Positions 7,902 to 15,324 are shown, counted from the first letter of the stretch. The stretch: DNA of 17,582 nucleotides from an uncultured Lysobacter sp. (GCA_902805755.1 CADCUA010000196.1:1-17582), one strand, 5' to 3'. Program-made: numbers and translations. The notes: generated by a model not told the origin, from the sequence alone.

Positions 7902-7934
7902 AAAAAAGGCGCCGCTGAATACCAGCGGCGCCTT
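7902..7934 (-). terminator. Intrinsic terminator of the haloperoxidase-like gene
   Basis: A perfect 12-base-pair GC-rich stem (AAGGCGCCGCTG at 7906-7917 with its complement at 7923-7934) and a 5-base loop. Read on the minus strand it is followed by a T run (the A run at 7902-7907). It starts 19 bases after the stop of the minus-strand gene ending at 7953, which it should terminate, and so separates that gene from rlmM. Confidence 0.92.
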
Positions 7935-7952
7935 CGTGGCGTTGGCAGGCGC

Positions 7953-9377
7953 TTACTTGGCGCCGCCGAAGTAGGAGCGCGCCTTGCTCCAGGCCTGCTG
8001 GCCGATGACACGGCCGACGCGAAGGCCTTCCTGATTGCCGATCGGGAAGTGGATGCCGCCGTAGAGACGCGACATGCCGGCCTGGTTCGCGGCATCGGTG
8101 TAGGTCGCGAAGTACAGGCGCACATCCGCTGCCGGCACGAGGCCCGGCTCGACCGGGGACGAGCCCTTCGGAATGATGACCTCGTAGTTGAAGCGGTCGC
8201 TGCCGGTGTAGGACTTCAACACCTCAGAAGCCGCCGCGCTGAACGTGCTGTGGCCGGAAACGCATTCGGAGAACGGTGGCGTGATCGAGCTCGGCAGGAA
8301 ATACGGCGACCACGTATGCCCCGGAATGCGCTGCGTGCCCTTGCCATAGCCGGCCCAGGCCTTGATCGTCTTGCCGGAGTACAGCGTGCGCACGGCGGTG
8401 ATCGGACGCACGTAGTCCAGCTCGCGCTTTGCGCGCCAGGCAAAGATGCCGGCATCCATCATCGCGTTGTTGAGCGCGAAGTAGAGCTTGACCGCGCCAT
8501 CAAGGCCGATCTGCTTGCGCATCGCGACATGCTGCGCAAGCCTGTTCCAGTGGCCCGGCGGCGTGACCGAACCGGGGCCGTCGGCCCAGTAGTGCACGAT
8601 GGATTTCGTCTTGTCGGTCAGCGTCGCGCTATGCAGGACCACCTGGCGCGTTTCCTCGGCGAAGGCTGCCGAGCCATAAAGCGGCGGTGCTGAGAGCCCG
8701 TAGCTTTCGTACTTGCGCAGCGAGAACGGCTTCACCCAGCCCCAATGGGGCGCAAGGAATTTCTGCACGACGTAACTGCTGCCGTCCGCGGTGGGCACGC
8801 GAAGCGGCTGCCAGCGGTTCGGGTCGATCACCGCATCCGGAGTATTCACCGGCGTGTAACCGGTGTAGTCCGCATACGGTCCGCCGCCCTTTTCGCCGAG
8901 CTGGTTGGAGCCGTCGCGGTGACGCTGCGCGAGCACTTCGCCACAGGCGATGTTCGCGATACCCGCCGGCTTGGTGAGTTCGGCGTTCGCCAGATCCGGC
9001 GTCAGGCCGAGCTGCTTGAGCATCGCGTCGAACCGCGGCTTCTCGCTCGGGAACAGATCCAGGCCCGCGCGGTAGGCGGCGTAGCTCACTGCCGCGCGCT
9101 TGTTCTTGAGGGTGTGCTCGGAATGCGGACGGCGCAGGTGTGCACCGAATTGCGTGCCCAGGGCGCTGCCGTTGTACGCGGCCCAGGCATCGAACATGCA
9201 GGTATGCGCGATCGCAAGTGCACGCGAGCCGATCGGCGGCGGCGTGCGCGTTGCCACGATGGCATCCAGAAACACCTGGTTCCAGCGCGTCGGTGTTGAC
9301 GGCACGACAGCCGCGGTGCTGACCGCCGGAACAACAAGCAGCGCTACTGCTGCGGCACGGAACTTCCAGTTATGCAT
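7953..9377 (-). CDS. Exported vanadium-dependent haloperoxidase / PAP2-fold protein
   Basis: A 474-residue secreted or periplasmic protein of the vanadium chloroperoxidase/acid phosphatase (PAP2) fold. It carries a Sec signal (MHNWKFRAAAVALLVVPAVS, cleavage probably near residues 22-23). Three pocket motifs are complete: KRELDYVRP (Lys317 and Arg324, the K-x6-RP motif), ECVSGHSTFS (Ser374, Gly375, His376) and SRLYGGIHFP (Arg437, His443). Their internal spacings (K+7=R, R+6=H) equal those of the fungal chloroperoxidase (K353/R360, S402-G403-H404, R490/H496). It could therefore bind vanadate and oxidise halides, or act as a phosphatase; sequence alone cannot decide. I chose ATG 9375-9377 over an in-frame ATG at 9428 because AGGGAAAGG (9380-9388) lies just upstream and the signal peptide follows. 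Stands alone, with its own terminator. Confidence 0.85.
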   Translation of the reverse strand: MHNWKFRAAAVALLVVPAVSTAAVVPSTPTRWNQVFLDAIVATRTPPPIGSRALAIAHTCMFDAWAAYNGSALGTQFGAHLRRPHSEHTLKNKRAAVSYAAYRAGLDLFPSEKPRFDAMLKQLGLTPDLANAELTKPAGIANIACGEVLAQRHRDGSNQLGEKGGGPYADYTGYTPVNTPDAVIDPNRWQPLRVPTADGSSYVVQKFLAPHWGWVKPFSLRKYESYGLSAPPLYGSAAFAEETRQVVLHSATLTDKTKSIVHYWADGPGSVTPPGHWNRLAQHVAMRKQIGLDGAVKLYFALNNAMMDAGIFAWRAKRELDYVRPITAVRTLYSGKTIKAWAGYGKGTQRIPGHTWSPYFLPSSITPPFSECVSGHSTFSAAASEVLKSYTGSDRFNYEVIIPKGSSPVEPGLVPAADVRLYFATYTDAANQAGMSRLYGGIHFPIGNQEGLRVGRVIGQQAWSKARSYFGGAK

Positions 9378-9466
9378 GACCTTTCCCTGACCGATCGAAG
9401 TGGAGACGAGCATCGACTGGCGGCGCACAGCCGCTCGTTAACCTAGTGCTAAGGGTCGTCTCAGCC

Positions 9467-9479
9467 GTGTGAAACACAC
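9467..9479. promoter_or_regulatory. Palindrome in the haloperoxidase-like gene leader, candidate operator/-35 region
   Basis: GTGTG-AAA-CACAC is a 5-3-5 inverted repeat about 90 bases before the ATG at 9377. On the minus strand it contains TTCACA (five of six to TTGACA), followed 16 bases later by TAGCAC, a poor -10. A second inverted repeat, GTTCAA-N5-TTGAAC (9503-9519), lies 9 bases past the end of the deaminase gene. Together they are the only structured sequence in the 150-base gap. Function is inferred only. Confidence 0.3.
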
Positions 9480-9527
9480 AGTGGGGCCGGCCCTTTGCGC
9501 TGGTTCAACGGACTTGAACGCACAAAT

Positions 9528-10100
9528 TCAGTAAAACGGGCCACCGCGCCGGCTGTACATCGTCAGGACCTCACACGCGGCCTCGCGCTCCACGTCTCGG
9601 ATGACCTGGATGCCGCGGCGCTTTAGCTCGCCGGTCCAGTCGGCGGGCAGCGGGCCTTCGTCGAACTCGGTCAACGATTCCACGTCCTCACTGCGCGCCC
9701 CGATCAGCAGGCGGTCGATCCCGGCCCAGACGGTGGCGCCGTAGCACTGGCAGCACGGCTGCGCTGAGGTGGCGAGCGTGATCGGTCCGACGCGTGCGCC
9801 ATCAGCGCTCTCGTTGAGGCGGACGCGTTGCGTGCGCTGCTGCGCAAGCATGTACGCCATCATTTCCGCGTGCGCGACGGAGCACGCATGCGGCAGCACG
9901 CGGTTGACGCCGACGGCAATGAGACGGTCGTCGGGGCCGAACACCGCGGCCCCGAACGGCCCGCCGCTGTCGGCCTCGACATTGCGCCTGGACAGGTCGA
10001 TCGCGAGCGCGACCTTGGCACTGTCGTCCGCATAGGTGCGCGCGGTATCGACCTCATGCACCCACGCGGGCAGGGTCAGGTGGACCTGGGCATACAGCAT
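9528..10100 (-). CDS. Nucleoside/guanine deaminase (cytidine deaminase-like zinc enzyme)
   Basis: A cytosolic 190-residue zinc hydrolase of the CDA/GuaD/TadA superfamily, probably deaminating guanine or another purine/pyrimidine base. The evidence is GGPFGAAVFG at 46-55 (typical of guanine deaminase-like members), the catalytic HAE motif (His77, Glu79 in SVAHAEMMAY), and the second zinc motif QPCCQCYGA with Cys116 and Cys119 in P-C-x-x-C order plus an extra Cys117. A C-terminal helix and YSRRGGPFY tail end the protein, as in GuaD-like proteins. Start ATG 10098-10100 overlaps the upstream lipoprotein stop by one base (TGATG), which suggests coupling. It may be the last gene of a glnS-lipoprotein-deaminase transcript. 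TadA is unlikely because the tRNA-binding tail pattern is absent; the exact substrate is unresolved. Confidence 0.85.
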   Translation of the reverse strand: MLYAQVHLTLPAWVHEVDTARTYADDSAKVALAIDLSRRNVEADSGGPFGAAVFGPDDRLIAVGVNRVLPHACSVAHAEMMAYMLAQQRTQRVRLNESADGARVGPITLATSAQPCCQCYGATVWAGIDRLLIGARSEDVESLTEFDEGPLPADWTGELKRRGIQVIRDVEREAACEVLTMYSRRGGPFY

Positions 10101-10645
10101 CAGCGCAGCGCGCCCGCCGCAGCCTGGCACTGGCCCTTGACGCATTGGCAGCCACTGATGTCCTGGAACCCGCACACCGACGACATGCCGCTCGCCGCGC
10201 ATTGCGCCTGCACGGCCTTCGGATCCGGGCGGCTCTTCACGTTGACGCAGGCCGGCCGGTAGCCGCAGCAACTGCCGACGTCCTTGACCGCGCAGTCGGC
10301 ATCGGTCGTGCAACTGCCGTCTACGGCGACGGGCGCGGTACCGACGGATGGCGTGGTGCCGAGCGGCGGCGCGGGATCGGGCACGCGCTCCGGCGGCAGC
10401 GGATCGCTCATCGGGGGAGCGGATTTCGCAGGTACAGCCGGGCCGGACGGCGTTTTGACGGGCGAGGTTGGAGCCGGGCCCGTACCCGGAGCGGCGGCTC
10501 CGGGCGATGAAGCTCCGATCGGCTTCGCAGCCTCGCTGCCCGAGACCGAGGCCGGGTTCGCAGGCTGCGGCGCCGCGCAACCGGCAGCCACGGCCATCGA
10601 GACGGCGAGCAGAAGCGATCCCACGTGGCGCATCAGTGCGTTCAT
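10100..10645 (-). CDS. Cysteine-rich lipoprotein with Pro/Ala-rich linker, function unknown
   Basis: I do not recognise a named family. The 181-residue product begins with a lipoprotein signal (LLLAVSMAVAAGC, lipid Cys23; the -3 Ala makes the lipobox slightly atypical). A low-complexity Pro/Ala/Ser linker follows to about residue 110. Next is a compact C-terminal domain with ten cysteines, patterned C-x5-C, CC, C, C, C, C-x6-C-x-C-x4-C (GSCTTDADC ... GSCCGYRPAC ... SGCQCVKGQC). This looks like a small disulfide-bonded extracytoplasmic domain held off the membrane by a flexible linker. The even number of cysteines fits five disulfides, which is inference. ATG 10643-10645 has a good ribosome site, AAGGAG at 10653-10658, with 7-base spacing. 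It starts 28 bases after glnS and its stop overlaps the deaminase start. Confidence 0.8.
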   Translation of the reverse strand: MNALMRHVGSLLLAVSMAVAAGCAAPQPANPASVSGSEAAKPIGASSPGAAAPGTGPAPTSPVKTPSGPAVPAKSAPPMSDPLPPERVPDPAPPLGTTPSVGTAPVAVDGSCTTDADCAVKDVGSCCGYRPACVNVKSRPDPKAVQAQCAASGMSSVCGFQDISGCQCVKGQCQAAAGALR

Positions 10646-10673
10646 CAGCGTGCTCCTTCTTCGATCGATGGGC

Positions 10674-12410
10674 TCAAGCCTTCGCTGCCCACGTGTCACG
10701 CAGTGTGACGCTGCGGTTGAACACCGGGCGCTGCGATGTGTGGTCGTAGCGATCGGCGACGAAATACCCCGTGCGCTCGAACTGGAACGATGACTCCGGT
10801 GTCGCTGTAGCCGCAGCCGGCTCGACATAGCCGGTGACCGTGCGGCGCGACTCGGGATTCAGATAATCGCGGTAGCTCTTGCCGCCCTCGTCGTTGTCCG
10901 GATCGGCCACGGTGAACAGGCGGTCGTACAGGCGGATCTCCGCCGGCACTGCATGCCGCGCACTGACCCAGTGGATCGTGCCCTTGATCTTGCGGTCGGC
11001 GCCGGCCATGCCGGGGCGCGATTCGGGATCGAGCGTGCCGCGGATTTCGACCACGCGCTCGCCGTCCTTGATCACTTCATCGCAACGGAAGATGCCCGCG
11101 CCGCGCAGGCGCACTTCACCGCCCGGAATGAGACGCTTGAAGCCCTTCGGCGGCACCTCCTCGAAATCCTCGCGCTCGATCCACAGCTCGCGCGAGAACG
11201 GTACCGCGCGCGTGCCTGCGCTCTCGTCCTTGGGATGGTTCGGGAACGTCAGCGATTCCTCGTGAGCCTCGTCGAGGTTGGTGATCACCACTTTCAGCGG
11301 GTCGATCACGCCCATGCGTCGCTGCGCGGAAGCATCCAGATCCTCGCGCAACGCGCCCTCAAGAATGGAAATGTCGAGCAGCGAGTTCTGCTTGCTGATG
11401 CCGACGCGATCGACCATGAGCCTCAGCGCGCCGGGCGTGTAGCCGCGTCGGCGGATGCCTTGCAGCGTGGGCATGCGCGGATCATCCCAGCCATCGACCA
11501 GGCCGTCGTTCACCATCGCCAGCAGCTTGCGCTTGCTCATCACGAGGTAATTGAAGTTCAGGCGCGAGAACTCGATCTGGCGCGGGCGGCTGGCTTCGTT
11601 CGGCAGGCCCTTGGCCAGCAGCGGCGCGAGCAGTTCCGGTGAATTTGCGAGATCGACCTTTTCCACGCACCAGTCGTACAGCGGGCGGTGGTCCTCGAAC
11701 TCCAGCGTGCACAGTGAATGCGTGATGCCTTCGATCGCGTCGCTCAGCGAATGCGCGTAGTCGTACATCGGATAGATCGGCCACGCGTTGCCGGTGTTCT
11801 GGTGCTCCACATGCTTGATGCGGTAGAGCGCCGGGTCGCGCAGGTTGATGTTGCCACTGGCCATGTCGATCTTCGCGCGCAGCGTGCGTGCGCCGTCAGC
11901 GAACTCGCCCGCGCGCATGCGGCGGAACAGATCGAGGTTTTCCTCGACGGAACGATCGCGGAACGGCGAAGGGCGGCCGGCTTCCGTCAGCGTGCCGCGG
12001 TACTCGCGGACCTCGTCGGCGGTAAGGTCGTCGACATACGCATCGCCCTGGCGGATGAGCTTCTCGGCGGCGAGATAGAACACCTCGAAATAATCCGACG
12101 CGTGCCGCAGCGCATTCCATTCGAAGCCCAGCCACTGCACGTCATCCTGGATCGCGCGGACGTACTCGGGGTCTTCCTTCGCCGGGTTGGTGTCGTCCAG
12201 GCGCAGGTTGCAGCGGCCGCCGAACTCCTGTGCGAGGCCGAAATCCAGGCAGATCGCCTTCGCATGGCCGATGTGCAGATAGCCGTTCGGCTCGGGCGGG
12301 AAGCGCGTCCTGATCGCGTCGTGCTTGCCGCTGGCGAGATCCTCGCGAACGATCTGCCGGATGAAGTCGTTGCGCGCGGGCGTGGTGCTGGAATCTGGGG
12401 AGGCGGACAT
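10674..12410 (-). CDS. glnS: Glutamine--tRNA ligase
   Basis: Charges tRNA-Gln with glutamine in the cytosol (class I synthetase). The 578 residues are slightly longer than E. coli GlnRS (about 554). The HIGH region is [15 protein letters not shown] (38-52, HIGH at 46-49). A Rossmann catalytic core with [14 protein letters not shown] near 70-84 follows. The KMSKS-equivalent VMSKRK is at 290-295, and the two beta-barrel anticodon-binding domains end with [18 protein letters not shown] 12408-12410 opens [20 protein letters not shown], a short N-terminal extension; a weak Shine-Dalgarno precedes it. Divergent from the DUF2007-gst-msrA genes across 134 bases. The presence of GlnRS is consistent with a gammaproteobacterium. 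The lipoprotein gene begins 28 bases downstream with no terminator between. Confidence 0.97.
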   Translation of the reverse strand: MSASPDSSTTPARNDFIRQIVREDLASGKHDAIRTRFPPEPNGYLHIGHAKAICLDFGLAQEFGGRCNLRLDDTNPAKEDPEYVRAIQDDVQWLGFEWNALRHASDYFEVFYLAAEKLIRQGDAYVDDLTADEVREYRGTLTEAGRPSPFRDRSVEENLDLFRRMRAGEFADGARTLRAKIDMASGNINLRDPALYRIKHVEHQNTGNAWPIYPMYDYAHSLSDAIEGITHSLCTLEFEDHRPLYDWCVEKVDLANSPELLAPLLAKGLPNEASRPRQIEFSRLNFNYLVMSKRKLLAMVNDGLVDGWDDPRMPTLQGIRRRGYTPGALRLMVDRVGISKQNSLLDISILEGALREDLDASAQRRMGVIDPLKVVITNLDEAHEESLTFPNHPKDESAGTRAVPFSRELWIEREDFEEVPPKGFKRLIPGGEVRLRGAGIFRCDEVIKDGERVVEIRGTLDPESRPGMAGADRKIKGTIHWVSARHAVPAEIRLYDRLFTVADPDNDEGGKSYRDYLNPESRRTVTGYVEPAAATATPESSFQFERTGYFVADRYDHTSQRPVFNRSVTLRDTWAAKA

Positions 12411-12486
12411 TGCGTGAGGGCGCTGCGGAAAACACCGAGTTTATCCGCTCCGTCGTTCGCAGCGATCTCACGCTCCGCGCCGGGCC

Positions 12487-12504
12487 TTCATGCGCGGGCA
12501 TGAA
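12487..12504. promoter_or_regulatory. Perfect inverted repeat in the glnS / DUF2007 divergent gap
   Basis: TTCATGC-GCGG-GCATGAA is a 7-4-7 palindrome about 40 bases before the DUF2007 start and about 77 before glnS. A TAAGGT hexamer (12513-12518), a possible -10 for the plus-strand operon, lies just downstream. It could be an operator or a leader hairpin; no regulator is identifiable. Confidence 0.3.
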
Positions 12505-12544
12505 CCGGCGGGCTAAGGTGCAGGCCTGGGATCGGAGCGCACGC

Positions 12545-12829
12545 ATGAGAGTGGTCTACGAAGCGGCAAACGTGATCGATGCGCACCTCGTGCGCCACGC
12601 GCTGGAGGATGCCGGCCTGCCGGTGTTCCTGCGTGGCGAGGCGCTGGTCGGCGGCATGGGCGAGTTGCCGCTGTTCGGCGTTGTCGCGGTGTGCGTGCCC
12701 GAAGCGGCGGTGCCGGCGGCGAAGGAAATCGTCGCCGCGCTGCCGATCGTCACGCGCAGTGCCGACCTGTCCGACGACTCGCCGGAGCCCGCGATGCCGG
12801 GCCCGTTCGTACGGCCGGGCTTCGCATGA
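12545..12829 (+). CDS. DUF2007-family small protein (putative signal-transducing protein)
   Basis: A 94-residue cytosolic protein of the DUF2007 family (small ferredoxin-like fold, function unknown). Diagnostic features are the opening RVVYEAANVIDAHLVRHALEDAGL (2-25) and the following FLRGEALVGGMGELP (28-42), then VVAVCVPE near 46-53 and a helix with AAKEIVAALP. This is the usual beta-alpha-beta pattern, with a disordered Pro-rich tail. The ATG at 12545-12547 is preceded by GGAG (12535-12538), a reasonable ribosome site. Its stop overlaps the GST start (ATGA), so the two are coupled. No catalytic residues are evident. Confidence 0.82.
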   Translation: MRVVYEAANVIDAHLVRHALEDAGLPVFLRGEALVGGMGELPLFGVVAVCVPEAAVPAAKEIVAALPIVTRSADLSDDSPEPAMPGPFVRPGFA

Positions 12830-13491
12830 GCCAGGCCCAGCCCCGGCTCGTCATCGGCAACCGGAACTACTCCTCGTGGTCGCTGCGGCCGTGGCTTTTG
12901 ATGCGCGAGGCGGGCATCGCGTTCGAAGAGGTCCGCGTGCCGCTGGACACGCCGGAGTTCGAGCAGCGCATCGGCGCGCTTTCGCCCACGCGACGCGTTC
13001 CGGCGCTGCACGACGATGGACTGGTGATCAGCGATTCGCTCGCGATCTGCGAATACATCAACGAGCGCTGGCTGCACGGCGGCGGTTGGCCGGCGGACCT
13101 GCGAACGCGCGCGCTGGCCCGGGCCGCCTCGGCGGAAATGCATTCCGGATTCGCAGCCCTGCGCTCGCAGCTGCCGATGAACTGCCGGCGACGGCCCGAC
13201 GGCTACCGGTGGAATGCGGCTGCGCAGGCCGATATCGAGCGTATCCAGCAACTGTGGCGCGAACTGCGCGCCCGTCATGCGGAGCAGGGCGAGTTCCTGT
13301 GCGGATCGTTCGGCATCGTCGATGCGATGTTCGCGCCGGTCGTCGTTCGTTTTGACGGCTATGGCGTGCATGGCGATGACGTGGTGCAGCAGTACATGGC
13401 GGCGGTACAGGCGCTGCCTTCGTTGCAGGCGTGGTGCCGCGAAGCGGTCGCTGAGCCTGAAGTGATCGAGTCGGAAGAAAAGCGCGGCTGA
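12826..13491 (+). CDS. Glutathione S-transferase family protein
   Basis: A 221-residue cytosolic GST. The N-terminal thioredoxin-like domain (about 7-82) contains the GNRNYSSWSLRPWLLM motif, where one of Ser16, Ser17 or Ser19 is the likely glutathione-activating residue. Pro59 (RRVPAL) is the cis-proline and the glutathione-binding pair is Asp70-Ser71 (VISDSLAI). An all-helical C-terminal domain (about 90-210) follows, with the N-capping-type region FGIVDAMFAP. The start overlaps the DUF2007 stop by four bases and the next gene, msrA, starts 18 bases after its end, so the three likely share a transcript. The reaction (conjugation, peroxide reduction or isomerisation) cannot be assigned; the redox neighbourhood favours a detoxification role. 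Confidence 0.9.
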   Translation: MSQAQPRLVIGNRNYSSWSLRPWLLMREAGIAFEEVRVPLDTPEFEQRIGALSPTRRVPALHDDGLVISDSLAICEYINERWLHGGGWPADLRTRALARAASAEMHSGFAALRSQLPMNCRRRPDGYRWNAAAQADIERIQQLWRELRARHAEQGEFLCGSFGIVDAMFAPVVVRFDGYGVHGDDVVQQYMAAVQALPSLQAWCREAVAEPEVIESEEKRG

Positions 13492-13509
13492 GGCCGGCTG
13501 GGAGAAATC

Positions 13510-14175
13510 ATGCTGGAGAAACTGCTGGGAATCGGCGCGTACAAGCAACGCATGCCGCGTGCGGAAGACGCGCTGCCCGGGCGCGATGCGCCGATCGCGC
13601 TGCGCACGAACACGCACCATGTCCATGGACGGCCGCTGCAGGGCGACTTCGAAGGGCTGGCGCGCGTGCAGTTCGGCATGGGCTGCTTCTGGGGCGCCGA
13701 GCGCAAGTTCTGGTCGCTTCCCGGGGTGGAAACCACCGCGGTCGGTTACGCCGGCGGGGTTACGCCGAACCCGACCTATCGCGAAGTCTGCAGCGGGCAG
13801 ACCGGCCACACCGAAGCGGTGCTGGTGGTTTATGACCCAGCGGTCGTGTCGTTCGACACCTTGCTGCGCACGTTCTGGGAAAGCCACGACCCCACGCAGG
13901 GCATGCGCCAGGGCAACGACACCGGCACCCAGTACCGCTCGGCGATCTATTGCGAAACCGCGGCTCAGCACGAAGCCGCGCTTGCCAGTCGCGACGCGTT
14001 CCAGGCCGGGCTGACCGCTGCCGGGTATGGGCCGATCACGACGGAAATCCTGCACCCGGCGCCGACGTTCTATTACGCCGAGGACGAGCACCAGCAGTAC
14101 CTGTCGAAGAATCCGATGGGTTACTGCGGCTTGGGCGGCACGGGTGTCAGCTGCCCGGTGGGCGCGAGCCTCTGA
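13510..14175 (+). CDS. msrA: Peptide-methionine (S)-S-oxide reductase MsrA
   Basis: Reduces methionine-S-sulfoxide in proteins and free methionine, using thioredoxin for turnover. It is 221 residues, like E. coli MsrA (212). The catalytic Cys59 is in [14 protein letters not shown], with the downstream [24 protein letters not shown] and [20 protein letters not shown] motifs that line the active site. Recycling cysteines 206 and 215 are in [15 protein letters not shown], close to E. coli 198 and 206, so the full three-Cys cycle is present. ATG 13510-13512 is preceded by GGGAGAAATC, a good ribosome site, and gives the N-terminal helix typical of longer MsrA forms. It is the last gene of a plus-strand operon and converges on oxyR. 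Confidence 0.96.
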   Translation: MLEKLLGIGAYKQRMPRAEDALPGRDAPIALRTNTHHVHGRPLQGDFEGLARVQFGMGCFWGAERKFWSLPGVETTAVGYAGGVTPNPTYREVCSGQTGHTEAVLVVYDPAVVSFDTLLRTFWESHDPTQGMRQGNDTGTQYRSAIYCETAAQHEAALASRDAFQAGLTAAGYGPITTEILHPAPTFYYAEDEHQQYLSKNPMGYCGLGGTGVSCPVGASL

Positions 14176-14194
14176 ACCTTGGCGCGCGGCTGAT

Positions 14195-14228
14195 TGCTCG
14201 TGGGTCCGCATCCGGAGTCGCACGAGCA
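14195..14228. terminator. Bipartite hairpin in the convergent msrA/oxyR gap
   Basis: TGCTCGTG (14195-14202) pairs perfectly with CACGAGCA (14221-14228). Inside the 18-base loop a second stem, TCCG/CGGA (14205-14208 with 14213-14216), can form. It lies 19 bases after msrA and about 50 after oxyR, so it could end or protect both transcripts. No T run follows on either strand, so it is not a standard intrinsic terminator. Confidence 0.45.
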
Positions 14229-14276
14229 TGGCCGCGACAACGTGCTTCGGTGACGCGCATCGCGGTCAGCGAGTGC

Positions 14277-15212
14277 CTAGCCTCGCTCCGTGTGGCCCGC
14301 TGAAGTAATCGGTGCCTGCAACAAAGCCGCAGGCAGGGTCGCGAACTCGCGCGCGAGGCCGTGCAGGAACGACGTCATCGCCGAGCTGCGACGCCAGACC
14401 ATCGCGATGCGACGATGCGGCGCTTCGCCTTCGAACGGCAGCAACGCGATATCGGCCGAGACCGGCACCGGGGGCTGCACCGACAGCATCGGCAACAGCG
14501 TCATGCCGACACCGGCCGCGACCATCTGCCGCAATGTTTCAAGGCTGGTCGCGCGGAATCCGTCGCGCTCGTCTCCGCCGGCGAGGCGGCAGACATCCAG
14601 CGCCTGCTCGCGAAGGCAATGGCCTTCTTCAAGCAGCAGCAGGTGCTGATCGTCGAGATCGCCGGGCGCCAGCGACGACTGCGCCGCAAGCGGATGCCGC
14701 TTCGGCACGGCCAGCAGGAACGGCTCGTCGAACAGCGGTTCGATATGCAGCTGCTCGTCGTTCAACGGCAGGGCGAGAACGGCCGCATCGAGCCGGCCGT
14801 CACGCAGGCGCGCGAGAAGCTGGTCGGTCTTCTCCTCGACCAGCAGCAGTTCCAGTCGCGGGAAGCGCTCACGCAGGCGCGGCACGACGTGCGGCAGCAG
14901 GTAGGGAGCGAGCGTGGGGAACAGCCCGAGCCGCACCGTGCCTGCTTCCGGATCCTGGCTGCGGCGCGCGATCTCGGCCATCTGGTCGACCTCGGCGATC
15001 ACGCGGCGCGCGCGCTCGGCAATGTCCATGCCGACCGGCGTCAGCATCACCCGGCGCGGCGCGCGTTCGACAAGCGCAACGCCGAGTTCTTCCTCGAGTT
15101 TGCGGATCTGCGTGGACAGCGTCGGCTGACTGACGAAGCTCGCCTCGGCGGCGCGACCGAAGTGGCGATGGTCGGCGAGCGCAAGCAGGTATCTGAGGTC
15201 GCGCAGGTTCAA
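14277..15212 (-). CDS. oxyR: Hydrogen peroxide-inducible LysR-type activator OxyR, TTG start
   Basis: A 311-residue peroxide-sensing LysR-type regulator that activates genes such as ahpC and ahpF when its two cysteines form a disulfide. The N-terminal winged helix-turn-helix (MNLRDLRYLLALADHRHFGR, 1-20, then SQPTLSTQIRKLEEELG, 28-44) is followed by a linker and a substrate-type sensor domain (about 90-300). The redox pair is Cys199 and Cys208 (EEGHCLREQALDVC), exactly the E. coli numbers. I chose the TTG at 15210-15212 because it places the protein start where OxyR proteins begin (MNLRDL) and makes the cysteine numbering match; the only in-frame ATG is 159 bases upstream and would add an unlike arginine-rich stretch. 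It lies 112 bases after ahpF, same strand. Confidence 0.94.
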   Translation of the reverse strand: MNLRDLRYLLALADHRHFGRAAEASFVSQPTLSTQIRKLEEELGVALVERAPRRVMLTPVGMDIAERARRVIAEVDQMAEIARRSQDPEAGTVRLGLFPTLAPYLLPHVVPRLRERFPRLELLLVEEKTDQLLARLRDGRLDAAVLALPLNDEQLHIEPLFDEPFLLAVPKRHPLAAQSSLAPGDLDDQHLLLLEEGHCLREQALDVCRLAGGDERDGFRATSLETLRQMVAAGVGMTLLPMLSVQPPVPVSADIALLPFEGEAPHRRIAMVWRRSSAMTSFLHGLAREFATLPAALLQAPITSAGHTERG

Positions 15213-15235
15213 GCGGTGCCCCGGTGCGAACGTGC

Positions 15236-15248
15236 CGCAGTGACTGCG
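15236..15248. promoter_or_regulatory. 13-base palindrome upstream of oxyR
   Basis: CGCAGT-G-ACTGCG is a perfect 6-1-6 inverted repeat, 23 bases before the oxyR TTG, between ahpF and oxyR. It does not match the ATAG-N7-CTAT OxyR box pattern. It may be an operator for another factor or a leader stem near the ribosome site. Confidence 0.3.
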
Positions 15249-15273
15249 CTGTTGCCCGACACGTCGCTGCGTA

Positions 15274-15306
15274 AGCCGGTTCCCGGTGCGCGCCGGCTGT
15301 AGCCGG
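15274..15306 (-). other. Mutually exclusive hairpins after ahpF
   Basis: CCGGCT (15293-15298) can pair with AGCCGG at 15301-15306 (a two-base gap, so in practice a 5-bp stem with a 4-base loop) or with AGCCGG at 15274-15279 (13-base loop). The two folds compete. The set sits 18 bases downstream of the ahpF stop and upstream of oxyR. No T run follows, so a plain terminator is not supported; an mRNA 3'-end or attenuation role is possible. Confidence 0.35.
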
Positions 15307-15324
15307 AAACTGCGCCGCGACCCA

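Noticed and set aside
12556..14229. A 557-codon open frame on the minus strand across DUF2007, GST and msrA
   Set aside because: It is antisense to three well-recognised genes. The product is arginine/histidine-rich with no domain pattern, as expected of GC-rich mirror frames.
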